This document shows, one piece after another, positions 15,513 through 23,688 of a stretch of 36,289 nt of DNA (the first letter of the stretch is position 1; each line of letters begins with the position of its first letter). The notes beneath the pieces were generated by a model. The model saw nothing but the letters and a program-made list of their open reading frames with translations. It was not told where the DNA came from and did not search any database. This stretch comes from Pseudomonadota bacterium (GTDB lineage: Bacteria; Pseudomonadota; Gammaproteobacteria; Steroidobacterales; Woeseiaceae), in contig JADFNG010000016.1 in the NCBI GenBank assembly GCA_022563505.1, positions 1-36,289 of the forward strand, given 5' to 3'. Both the position numbers and the translations under genes were made by a program.

Positions 15513-15965
15513 ATGCCCAATAACGCGCAATTGCAAGCCGAACGCCGCGATACCATTCGCGAGCTGTTGCTTGTGGGTCCGGCCGCAACTCAGCAGGCTC
15601 TGGTCGACGCCCTGACACGGCGCGGTCTTGATGCCACTCAGTCGAGTGTCAGTCGCGATCTCAAGGGCCTGGGCGCAGTGAAGACACCGCAGGGCTACGA
15701 ACTGCCGTCAGCGGATGTGACGGGCGATGACGAAATTGCCAAGGTGGCGGACCTGCTGCGGGAACTCAAGCCGGCCGGACCCAACCTGCTCGTCATCAAA
15801 ACGGCGATTGGCGCCGCCCAGCGAGTCGCGCTGGCACTGGATCGATCCGGGTGGCCGGAGATTGTCGGCAACGTCGGCGGCGACGACACCATTCTCGTCG
15901 CAACCACCAATGCGACCGCACAACACAAAGTTATTACCCGCATCAATATGCTATGCGGCAGATGA
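15513..15965 (+). CDS. argR: Arginine repressor
   Basis: A 150-residue ArgR. The N-terminal winged helix contains the recognition motif SSVSRDLKGLGAVK (44-57). The C-terminal domain has GNVGGDDTILVA (119-130), whose GDDT (123-126) forms the arginine-binding pocket and hexamer interface. It is the first gene of the arginine operon and is directly followed by argG with no spacer (TGAATG). ARG boxes overlap its own promoter. It represses arginine synthesis when arginine is plentiful. Confidence 0.93.
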   Translation: MPNNAQLQAERRDTIRELLLVGPAATQQALVDALTRRGLDATQSSVSRDLKGLGAVKTPQGYELPSADVTGDDEIAKVADLLRELKPAGPNLLVIKTAIGAAQRVALALDRSGWPEIVGNVGGDDTILVATTNATAQHKVITRINMLCGR

Positions 15966-17210
15966 ATGACGCGACTATTTTTACCGGACTTCAATGTGAC
16001 TACTGATAAGACACCGATTATTCTCGCCTTCTCCGGCGGGCTGGATACGTCATTCTGCGTGCCGTGGCTCAAAGAGACTTACGGTCGTGACATCATCACC
16101 GCAACCGTGGACACGGGCGGGATCGATGCCGTTCAGGCGGTGCATCTCAAGGAACGTGCGTTGGCTCTGGGAGCAATCGAACATGTGTTACTGGATCGAA
16201 AGGACGTGTTCTTCTCGTCCGTTATCCGTTACCTGATTGCCGGCAATGTACGTCGCGGACAGTTTTATCCATTGTGCGTGGGTGCGGAACGCGGTGTGCA
16301 AGCACAGACTCTCGCACAACTCGCGCTTGAACGGGGCGCCGATACGGTCGCCCATGGCTGTACCGCCGCAGGCAATGACCAGGTTCGGTTTGAGGTGGCT
16401 TTGCGAACGCTTAACCCGTCTCTCAATATTCTCGCGCCGGTGCGGGACAACAACTGGCTGCGCGCAGAGCAAATGGCTTACCTTGACGAGCATGACCTGC
16501 CGTTGCCCGCGCAGGGATCCGCGTATTCAATCAATCGCGGCTTGTGGGGCATCACGATCGGCGGGCAGGAAACACTGACCTCCGCACAGAGTCTGCCCGA
16601 AGAAGCCTGGGTGCTTTCCGCAGAAGCTTTCACGAACCCGGTTGCCGTGTCCGCGCATTCACTGGAATTCGCCGCGGGCGTTCCGGTCGCACTCGACGGC
16701 CAGGCGATGGATCCCGTCAAACTCATCGAAACACTCGAAAAGCTCGCGGGCCGATACGGCATCGGTCGCGGCATTCATCTGGGCGATACCGTGCTCGGCA
16801 CCAAGGGTCGGGTTGCGTTTGAAGCACCTGCCGCTGTGACACTGATCAGCGCGCATCGCGAACTGGAAAAACTGGTGCTCACCGCCCAGCAAGCTCGCAT
16901 CAAGGAAAACGTAGCTGCGGTTTACGGTGACCTGATCCATGAAGGCAAGCAGCTTGACCTGGCCTGCCGCGATATCGAAGCGTTGCTGGAGTCGTCGCAA
17001 AAACGTGTCACTGGCGAAGTCCGCTTCACACTCAGGCCCGGTAATCTTTTCATCACCGGAACAAGCTCTGCCTACTCATTGCTCGATGCGACCAAGGGTG
17101 TCTACGGCGAAGCGGCCGGCGAGTGGTCAGCGGCGGATGCACTCGGCTATGCAAGAATCATGTCGCTATCCGGCGAACTCCAGTCGCGTGCCGGTCAAAA
17201 CGGAACATAA
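15966..17210 (+). CDS. argG: Argininosuccinate synthase
   Basis: Joins citrulline and aspartate with ATP. The 414-residue product shows the PP-loop ATP motif LAFSGGLDTSFC, then TVDTGG, AHGCTAAGNDQVRF (the STGKGNDQVRF region of the family), and APVRDNNW. The DTSFC/GNDQVRF pattern resembles ArgG of Xanthomonas and Bacteroidetes more than the E. coli form, in keeping with the N-acylornithine carbamoyltransferase downstream. The ATG follows the argR stop directly; the first ten residues (TRLFLPDFNV) are extra relative to the core, so a start a little further in cannot be excluded. Confidence 0.93.
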   Translation: MTRLFLPDFNVTTDKTPIILAFSGGLDTSFCVPWLKETYGRDIITATVDTGGIDAVQAVHLKERALALGAIEHVLLDRKDVFFSSVIRYLIAGNVRRGQFYPLCVGAERGVQAQTLAQLALERGADTVAHGCTAAGNDQVRFEVALRTLNPSLNILAPVRDNNWLRAEQMAYLDEHDLPLPAQGSAYSINRGLWGITIGGQETLTSAQSLPEEAWVLSAEAFTNPVAVSAHSLEFAAGVPVALDGQAMDPVKLIETLEKLAGRYGIGRGIHLGDTVLGTKGRVAFEAPAAVTLISAHRELEKLVLTAQQARIKENVAAVYGDLIHEGKQLDLACRDIEALLESSQKRVTGEVRFTLRPGNLFITGTSSAYSLLDATKGVYGEAAGEWSAADALGYARIMSLSGELQSRAGQNGT

Positions 17211-17213
17211 ATA

Positions 17214-18278
17214 ATGCGCAGCGTACTGGTCGACAAAGTCGCCTCCGTAGCACACCACAACGATCTCGGACACGAACTTCGTTTGTCGAATGAGATCCCC
17301 TGCGATGAAGGTATCTTGCTCGCGGTAAAAGTCCTGAATAACAAGACGCGGTATAACCAGCTTGAACTCACCAGCGGCAGAATGGCAACCGTCACCCAGG
17401 GCGACATTGTCGTTGGTGCTCTCGGTCATCGCAAAGCGTTGCTCGGCTACTCCGGGCATCTACCCGCTGAACTCGCCGTCGGTGACACCGTGCAGATTCT
17501 GAATATCGGCGGAGTACTGGGAATTTGTGACTCGGCCAATCCCGATGTTGGTGCACCGTTCGATTGTGAAGTGCTGGGCACGGTACTGCACTTCCCGTAT
17601 CTCGGCGAACGCATCGGTGTACCGGCACGCGTCGGTTCCGCAAAACTGGATCCCGATGCGCCACTCAATGCGAACGGTGTGGCAATGGTTGCCCTGGCAG
17701 GAACCTGCATGGACTCCGGCAAAACTGCAGCGGCGTGCGCCATCATCAGCCGGCTCCGCCATCTGGGTTTTGACGTCGCCGCCTGCAAGGCCACTGGCGT
17801 GTCACTGCGACGTGACATACTGGCCATGGAAGATGCCGGTGCCACCGATACAATGATCTTTTCCGACCTCGGCATCGTTACAACAACCGCTGAAAACGGA
17901 CCGCCACTGGCACGATCCCTGTTAACCGCACTTGCCGCTCGCAGTCCCGATGTCATCGTCATCGAACTCGGGGATGGCCTGCTGGGTGCCTATGGCGTCG
18001 AGGCGATACTGTCTGACGAATCAATTCGCAACGCACTGACCGGTGTGGTTCTTTGTGCCAACGATCCCGTTGCTGCGTGGGGCGGCACCCGGCTCCTGCA
18101 GGAACAATTCGACATCAAACCCACTGTCGTGACCGGCCCGACAACCGACAATGCGGTGGGCATCGACCAGATTGCGCAACGGATGGGCCTGCCGGCGATC
18201 AACGCGCTGACAAACGGCGCCGCCCTGGGAGACAAAATCGCGACACTGTTGCCCAACAAGGCGGAGAACCCATCGTGA
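17214..18278 (+). CDS. Unidentified P-loop NTPase inside the arginine operon
   Basis: A 354-residue protein that I cannot assign to a named function. Residues 1-150 look like a beta-rich domain (GDIVVGALGHRKALLGYSG, GDTVQILNIGGVLG). Residues 158-350 form a P-loop domain: Walker A GTCMDSGKT (163-171), a following helix and strand (LGFDVAACKATG), and a Walker B-like DVIVIELGDGLLG (246-258). The arrangement recalls the SIMIBI/dethiobiotin-synthetase-like fold and DUF1611-type proteins, though this is only a visual resemblance. The gene starts 3 bp after argG and overlaps argC by four bases (GTGA), so it belongs to the operon. No acylglutamate synthase or deacylase gene is in the operon, and whether this protein serves either need, or a regulatory one, is unknown. 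Confidence 0.8.
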   Translation: MRSVLVDKVASVAHHNDLGHELRLSNEIPCDEGILLAVKVLNNKTRYNQLELTSGRMATVTQGDIVVGALGHRKALLGYSGHLPAELAVGDTVQILNIGGVLGICDSANPDVGAPFDCEVLGTVLHFPYLGERIGVPARVGSAKLDPDAPLNANGVAMVALAGTCMDSGKTAAACAIISRLRHLGFDVAACKATGVSLRRDILAMEDAGATDTMIFSDLGIVTTTAENGPPLARSLLTALAARSPDVIVIELGDGLLGAYGVEAILSDESIRNALTGVVLCANDPVAAWGGTRLLQEQFDIKPTVVTGPTTDNAVGIDQIAQRMGLPAINALTNGAALGDKIATLLPNKAENPS

Positions 18279-19336
18279 CCAAAACGATCAAGACGGTTGT
18301 GCTGGGTGCCAGTGGTTACGTCGGCGGTGAACTGTTGCGTCTAATCGCAGCACACCCGAATCTTGAGCTATCGGCAGCGGTGTCCGAGAGGCTGGCGGGA
18401 AATACCATCGGCAGTCATTTCCCCGCACTTGCTCATTGCTATCCGCAACAATCCTTCCAGAGCGCGGCAACAGTCCTCGAGGCGCTGGACAGCAACCAGG
18501 ACCTCGCGTTGTTTTCAGCCGCGCCTCATGGCGCATCGGCAAGCGCAATCGCTGCTGTTTTGAAGGGGGCACACGCAAAATCGCTTAACGTCCACGTCGT
18601 CGATTCATCGGCGGACTTTCGTTACGAAAGTTCGGCCGACTTTAAGGCTGTTTATGGCATCGATCACCCGGCCCCTGACCTGTTGAATCAGTTCAGTTGT
18701 GCGCTACCTGAACACACGGAATCGGCAACCACAGCGCATATTGGCCACCCCGGTTGCTTCGCCACAGCATCGCTGCTGGCCGCTGTACCGTTATTCGCCT
18801 GTGGTCTCGCAGAGCCCGAGGTGTTCATCAGCGGCATTACCGGCAGCACCGGATCGGGTCGTCAGCCGACAGAAGGCACGCACCATCCGGAACGCCACAG
18901 CAATCTTTATGCCTATAAACCCCTGTCCCATCGTCATACGCCCGAGATTCGCGCACTGATCGCGCGCGCGAGCAAGGAAGAGGTTGCTGTTCATTTCATT
19001 CCCCACTCCGGTCCGTATGCGCGCGGCATCTACATCACGCTGCAGGCGAAGCTGAAGGCCGACATGAGCGAAGCGGACGTACGACACGCCTTTATCGATT
19101 TTTACAGCGACAGCCCTTTTATGCACATTGTTGCCGGCACCCCCCGTCTCAAAGACGTTGTCGCCAGCAATTATTGCCATATCGGCATATCCACCGCAGG
19201 CCGACAAGTGGTCGTCATGAGTACCATCGACAACCTCGTCAAAGGGGCCGCTGGCGGTGCAATGCAGTGGATGAACCGCTTGTGGTCGCTGCCGGAAACG
19301 AGGGGCCTCACGGCGGCAGCCCCGGCCTGGACTTGA
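18275..19336 (+). CDS. argC: N-acetyl-gamma-glutamyl-phosphate reductase
   Basis: NADPH-dependent reduction of N-acylglutamyl phosphate to the semialdehyde. The 353-residue product has the nucleotide-binding VVLGASGYVGGELLRL (8-23), the catalytic Cys in GHPGCFATAS (C161), and GITGSTGSGRQP with EGTHHPERH. The GTG start at 18275 overlaps the upstream stop as GTGA, with GGAG nine bases before. The frame is open much further upstream inside the previous gene, but the GASGYVGG motif must be near the N-terminus, fixing the start here. Confidence 0.93.
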   Translation: MTKTIKTVVLGASGYVGGELLRLIAAHPNLELSAAVSERLAGNTIGSHFPALAHCYPQQSFQSAATVLEALDSNQDLALFSAAPHGASASAIAAVLKGAHAKSLNVHVVDSSADFRYESSADFKAVYGIDHPAPDLLNQFSCALPEHTESATTAHIGHPGCFATASLLAAVPLFACGLAEPEVFISGITGSTGSGRQPTEGTHHPERHSNLYAYKPLSHRHTPEIRALIARASKEEVAVHFIPHSGPYARGIYITLQAKLKADMSEADVRHAFIDFYSDSPFMHIVAGTPRLKDVVASNYCHIGISTAGRQVVVMSTIDNLVKGAAGGAMQWMNRLWSLPETRGLTAAAPAWT

Positions 19337-19349
19337 GAGAAACAAAATC

Positions 19350-20528
19350 ATGACACCATTTTCAGCGGATGACGTTGTTGCACGAGAAGCCGCCGTCATG
19401 ATTCCCGTCTACGGACAGATGTCATTCACACCGAAGCGCGCCGCCGGCTGTGACATCGTCACAACCGATGGGCGCCATATCCTCGACTTCTACGGTGGCC
19501 ATGCGGTTGCCGCGCTCGGCTACGCGCACCCCAGGCTGACCCGTGCCATCAGCGAGCAAAGTCAGCGCCTGGTATTCCAGAGCAATGCCGTCGCCCTGGA
19601 TATTCGAGCGAGCGCGGCAGAGAAACTGATTTCAATCGCGCCGAAGAATCTCTCACGTGCGTTCTTCGTAAACAGCGGTGCCGAAGCCAACGAAAATGCG
19701 CTAAAAATGGCATGCATGACCACCGGCCGCCGCAAGATTCTTGCTTTGACGCATGGCTTTCACGGCCGCACGGCGGCGGCCGCTGCGGCGACATGGAACG
19801 CGGCGGAATCCTGGTACGGTTTCCCCTCATTGCCGTTCGACGTAGATTTCATTCCGCGCGACGATATCGATGCCGCCCGCACAATGATCGACAGCGATGT
19901 CGCCGCCGTCATCTTGGAACCCGTCCAGGGCATCGCCGGTGCTTACGACCTGTCGTTCGATTTTGTCGCAGCGCTGCGGCAATGCACGCGAGCGGTCGAT
20001 GCCCTGCTGATTGCGGATGAAGTTCAGTGCGGCATGGGCCGCTGCGGAAAATTCTTTGCCGCGGATATCTACCAGGTTGAAGTGGATATCCTGACCAACG
20101 CCAAGTCGCTCGGTGGCGGCATCCCCTGCGGCGTGGTGCTGTGCACTGAGGACATTTCCGCCGCCATGAAAATTGGCCAGCTTGGCTCGACCTTCGGTGG
20201 CGGACCCATCGCGGCGGCGGCCATTCTCGCCGTCATCGAAACCATCGAAGACGAAAACCTGTTGCACAATGTCCGCCAGAGAGAGGCTCAAATACGCGAG
20301 CTTTGCGTCACAGGTCCGGTCACATCGATACGCGGTATGGGTTTGCTGCTCGGACTCATATGCGACCGTCCCGCGGTCGAAGTACAAAGTGCGCTTCTCG
20401 ACCATGACATTCTGACCGGCACAAGTGCCGATCCGAATATTTTACGCCTGCTGCCTCCACTCGTCCTGCAAGCCGAACATGTCGTCCGGCTCGCCAATAC
20501 ACTTAGCCAAATAGCCCCCCAAACCTGA
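19350..20528 (+). CDS. argD: Acetylornithine aminotransferase (class III, PLP)
   Basis: Transfers an amino group from glutamate to the N-acylated semialdehyde to give N-acylornithine. The 392-residue protein shows FFVNSGAEANENALKMA (105-121), THGFHGRT, ILEPVQG, IADEVQCGMGR, and the PLP lysine in NAKSLGGGIP (K252). In most ArgD proteins the segment before it reads DEVQTGxGRTG; here it is DEVQCGMGRCG. It lies 13 bp after argC and 13 bp before the carbamoyltransferase gene. Confidence 0.92.
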   Translation: MTPFSADDVVAREAAVMIPVYGQMSFTPKRAAGCDIVTTDGRHILDFYGGHAVAALGYAHPRLTRAISEQSQRLVFQSNAVALDIRASAAEKLISIAPKNLSRAFFVNSGAEANENALKMACMTTGRRKILALTHGFHGRTAAAAAATWNAAESWYGFPSLPFDVDFIPRDDIDAARTMIDSDVAAVILEPVQGIAGAYDLSFDFVAALRQCTRAVDALLIADEVQCGMGRCGKFFAADIYQVEVDILTNAKSLGGGIPCGVVLCTEDISAAMKIGQLGSTFGGGPIAAAAILAVIETIEDENLLHNVRQREAQIRELCVTGPVTSIRGMGLLLGLICDRPAVEVQSALLDHDILTGTSADPNILRLLPPLVLQAEHVVRLANTLSQIAPQT

Positions 20529-20541
20529 GGCCAAAAACACC

Positions 20542-21549
20542 ATGAAAGCATTTAATGATCTTGCAGATTTTTCCAGCGAGGAAATCGCGGCCCTGCTCAA
20601 ACTCGCGTCCCGGCTGGACTCCGCCCCGGAGCCTGCGGCGCTCCGCGGCAAAGTGCTCGCATTGCTCTTTCTCAGCCCGTCACTGCGTACGCTGGCCTCC
20701 TTTCAGGCCGCGATGACCCGGCTCGGTGGCGGCGCATTTGTCATTTCCCCGGAGATGTCGATACACGGCATCGAGACTCGCCCCGGCATCGTCATGGATG
20801 GCGCCGCCGCAGAACACATCCGCGAAGCGGTGCCGGTTATTGCATCGTACGGCGACGCGATCGGCATTCGTGCATTTGCAGAGCGAAAAAACCTGGCAAA
20901 CGACCTGGCGGAGACCGAGTTCAAAGCCCTTACCGACCTGATTGATACACCGTACATCAACATGGAATCCGCACTGAACCACCCTTGCCAGAGTCTTGCG
21001 GACTGGAAAACAATGAACGACCTGGACATACCGGCGCAGGGCGGCAAGTTTGTTTTGAGCTGGGCCTATCACCCCAAGGCATTGCCATTCGCCGTGCCCG
21101 CAGCAACGGTACATATGGCCGCAATGCGCGGGATGGACGTGACCGTATTGCGTCCCGAAGGCTTCGCGCTGCCGGATGCCGTCATGGAGAAAGCGCACGC
21201 CGCGGCAGAATTGTCCGGGGGGTCCGTCATCGAAACGGATGACCGTGTCGAGGCGATGGAAGGTGCCCATGTCATTTATGCCAAGTCCTGGTCTTCTGCG
21301 CGGCACTACGGAGACAGGATCGCCGATGAAAAAGCACGCTCGGAGCTGTATCACTGGTGCGTCGATGACCCCTGGTTCGACAATGCCCGACCGGACTGCC
21401 GCTTCATGCATTGCCTGCCAGTGCGTCGTGGCGTGGTCGTTAGCGACAAGGTACTCGATGGACCACGCAGCGTGGTGATCCACGAGGCGCGCAATCGCAT
21501 GGTCGTGCAGATGGCGATACTGCACCAGATGATGGGGGCCAAAGCATGA
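20542..21549 (+). CDS. argF': N-acylornithine carbamoyltransferase (AOTCase/SOTCase type)
   Basis: A 335-residue transcarbamylase. SPSLRTLASFQ (45-55) is the carbamoyl phosphate loop (STRT in ordinary OTCase). VMDG (84-87), NHPCQSLAD (146-154), SWAYHPKALPFAVP (173-186) and HCLPVRRG (290-297) match the acetylornithine enzyme of Xanthomonas (HPCQ, YHPKPLNTAVA, HCLPLRRN). The usual OTCase ornithine motif is absent. Recalled alignments place A90 where Xanthomonas AOTCase has E92 and Bacteroides SOTCase has P90, and V299 where AOTCase has the carboxylated K302. The acyl group used is therefore uncertain. The product would be an N-acylcitrulline that needs deacylation before ArgG. The stop overlaps argB as ATGA. 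Confidence 0.85.
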   Translation: MKAFNDLADFSSEEIAALLKLASRLDSAPEPAALRGKVLALLFLSPSLRTLASFQAAMTRLGGGAFVISPEMSIHGIETRPGIVMDGAAAEHIREAVPVIASYGDAIGIRAFAERKNLANDLAETEFKALTDLIDTPYINMESALNHPCQSLADWKTMNDLDIPAQGGKFVLSWAYHPKALPFAVPAATVHMAAMRGMDVTVLRPEGFALPDAVMEKAHAAAELSGGSVIETDDRVEAMEGAHVIYAKSWSSARHYGDRIADEKARSELYHWCVDDPWFDNARPDCRFMHCLPVRRGVVVSDKVLDGPRSVVIHEARNRMVVQMAILHQMMGAKA

Positions 21550-22475
21550 ATACTAGCCGGGATCGAGCGGTCGTCGTTTCGGCGCTCAAACACGCAGCGC
21601 CTTACATACGAATGTTCAAGCACAAGGTTTTCGTGCTTAAGGCGGGCGGCAAAATATTTGCCGACAACCGCCTGACGCTTGCGCTCATGGAACAGATCGG
21701 GCTGCTTTACCAGGTAGGTATTCGCGTCGTCCTGGTTCACGGCGGCGGCCCGCAGTCCACACAACTCGCGTCAGCGCTGGGCCTCAAGACGAATTTTATC
21801 GATGGTCGCCGTGTGACGGATGAGGATGCCCTGGATGTCAGCATCATGGTGCTCAACGGCCAGATCAATACGCGCATTCTCGCCGTCTGCCGCGAACTCG
21901 ATATTCCGGCCGTGGGCATCAGCGGCGTGGATGCCGGCCTGATTCGCGCGCATCGCCGACCACCCGTCAAACTCGCAGGCGGTGACTCCATTGACTACGG
22001 TTATGTTGGTGATATCGAATCCGTGGACGCGAGCGTCCTGCGCAAGCAACTGGACAACGGCCTGATGCCGGTGGTGAGCCCACTGTCCTGTGATTCGTCA
22101 GGAACCTTGCTGAACATCAACGCCGATACGGTGGCCGCAGCGATTGCCGTCGAACTGAATGCCGAAAAACTGATTCTTGCCACCAGCGCGCCGGGTATTC
22201 TCGAAGACAGGGATGACCCTCAATCCCTGATCTCCTATCTGGATCGAAGCGGGCTGAAGAAACTTCGTGACGCAGGCAAACTTACCGACGGCATGCTGCC
22301 CAAAGCAGATGCAATCGACACGGCCATCGCCAATGGCGTCAACCGCGTGCATATCATTTCCTACAAGTTACCCGACAGCCTGTTGCTGGAAGTCTTTACC
22401 AACGAAGGAACCGGTACGCTGGTCGTCAAAGACATCGCCGCACTGACTCCCGCTGAACAATCGACACAAGGATAA
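21546..22475 (+). CDS. argB: Acetylglutamate kinase
   Basis: Phosphorylates N-acylglutamate, the usual arginine-controlled step. The 309-residue amino-acid kinase has FVLKAGGKI, VVLVHGGGPQ, NGQINTRI, and TDGMLPKADAI near the C-terminus (the family's GGMIPK region). It carries an N-terminal helix (VVVSALKHAAPYIRMF) absent from E. coli ArgB but present in arginine-inhibited hexameric enzymes such as that of Pseudomonas, which suggests feedback inhibition. The usual KYGGNAM is replaced by KAGGKIF. Both neighbours are close: ATGA overlap upstream, 4 bp gap to argH. Confidence 0.9.
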   Translation: MNTSRDRAVVVSALKHAAPYIRMFKHKVFVLKAGGKIFADNRLTLALMEQIGLLYQVGIRVVLVHGGGPQSTQLASALGLKTNFIDGRRVTDEDALDVSIMVLNGQINTRILAVCRELDIPAVGISGVDAGLIRAHRRPPVKLAGGDSIDYGYVGDIESVDASVLRKQLDNGLMPVVSPLSCDSSGTLLNINADTVAAAIAVELNAEKLILATSAPGILEDRDDPQSLISYLDRSGLKKLRDAGKLTDGMLPKADAIDTAIANGVNRVHIISYKLPDSLLLEVFTNEGTGTLVVKDIAALTPAEQSTQG

Positions 22476-22479
22476 GACC

Positions 22480-23664
22480 ATGAGCCGACTCTGGGAAAAA
22501 GGATTGCCGCTGGATCAGCGCGTGCTTCGCTACACCGCGGGAGAAGATCATGTCCTCGACGCACGACTGGTTGCCTACGATGTACAGGGGTCGATTGCTC
22601 ATGCGCAGATGCTCGCGGCGCAAAAACTCCTGAGCCAGGAAGACTGCGCTGCCATCTGCACCGGACTGCAACAAGTGGGGGCAAGCCACACAAATGGCGA
22701 ATGGCAGATTCGCCTGGAAGATGAGGATGCACACACCGCCATCGAAAACCGCCTGACCGACCTGATCGGCGAGGCGGGCGGGCGCGTGCACCTGGGCCGC
22801 TCACGCAATGACCAGGTGCTCACGGCACTGCGCCTGTACCTGCTGGATGCCAGCGATCACATCGGCGAGCACGTGCAGGGTCTTTGCGACTCGCTCGGCG
22901 ACCTCACACAGCGCCAGGGCAACGTAGCCCTGCCTGGTTACACGCACATGCAACAGGCAATGCCATCGTCGGTCGCACTCTGGTGTGGCGGCTTCGGCGA
23001 AGCATTCGAAGATGCCATTGACGGACTGAAGTCTGCACGACGCAGGATGAACAAGAACCCGCTGGGCAGCGCAGCCGGCTACGGCACACCCGGCCTCAAC
23101 CTGGATCGGGAACTGACGACAAAAAAACTGGGCTTCGCTGAAACGCAAAACCCGGTGACCGCCGCGCAACTCTCACGAGGAAAAGCGGAAGCCGGCTTAT
23201 TGTTTGAACTCACGCTCCTGCAACAGGATCTGGGTCGTCTGGCTGCCGACCTGTTGCTCTTCTACACCCAGGAGTTTGCCTACGTCGATCTGGCTGCCAA
23301 CGTAACAACCGGTTCCTCGATCATGCCGCAGAAACGCAATCCGGATGTGCTGGAACTGGTTCGTGCGGCAAGCGCGACCGCCCAGGCCTGTCTCAACGAA
23401 TGCCTGATGATCACGGCAAAACTCCCCTCGGGTTTCCAGCGCGATGCGCAGCGAATCAAGGCGCCCCTGTTCCGATCCATCGACCTGGCCATTGAGGGTA
23501 TAGATATTATGGCCTTCGTTCTCGACGGCCTGTCGTTCCGTGAGGAAAACATTCATATGGACGACGGCATGTATTCCGCCGAACGTGCCTACGCACTGGT
23601 TACAAAGGAAGGCATCCCGTTTCGCGATGCCTACCGCCGGGTCGCCAAAAAATACACCGAATAG
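22480..23664 (+). CDS. argH: Argininosuccinate lyase (short form)
   Basis: Splits argininosuccinate to arginine and fumarate. The 394-residue product has GRSRNDQVLTALRL, the catalytic His in PGYTHMQQAMPSS, LGSAAGYGT, and the superfamily signature GSSIMPQKRNPD. The sequence ends just after EGIPFRDAYRRVAKKYTE, whereas most ArgH proteins (about 430-460 residues) continue for a further 35-50 residues. No frameshifted remainder is evident before the convergent gene 24 bp downstream. It is the last gene of the operon; no clear terminator was found after it. Confidence 0.92.
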   Translation: MSRLWEKGLPLDQRVLRYTAGEDHVLDARLVAYDVQGSIAHAQMLAAQKLLSQEDCAAICTGLQQVGASHTNGEWQIRLEDEDAHTAIENRLTDLIGEAGGRVHLGRSRNDQVLTALRLYLLDASDHIGEHVQGLCDSLGDLTQRQGNVALPGYTHMQQAMPSSVALWCGGFGEAFEDAIDGLKSARRRMNKNPLGSAAGYGTPGLNLDRELTTKKLGFAETQNPVTAAQLSRGKAEAGLLFELTLLQQDLGRLAADLLLFYTQEFAYVDLAANVTTGSSIMPQKRNPDVLELVRAASATAQACLNECLMITAKLPSGFQRDAQRIKAPLFRSIDLAIEGIDIMAFVLDGLSFREENIHMDDGMYSAERAYALVTKEGIPFRDAYRRVAKKYTE

Positions 23665-23688
23665 ATTGCCGAGTTAGCCGGCCTGCAA

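Noticed and set aside
18053-18274. Upstream extension of argC
   Set aside because: The frame is open but lies inside the preceding P-loop gene and would put the nucleotide-binding motif far from the N-terminus; the GTG at 18275 has a good ribosome-binding site.
20680-21525. A 281-codon open frame antisense to the carbamoyltransferase gene
   Set aside because: It has no recognisable domain, its composition is typical of a GC-rich reverse frame (many Cys, His and Arg), and it lies entirely within a well-supported gene.
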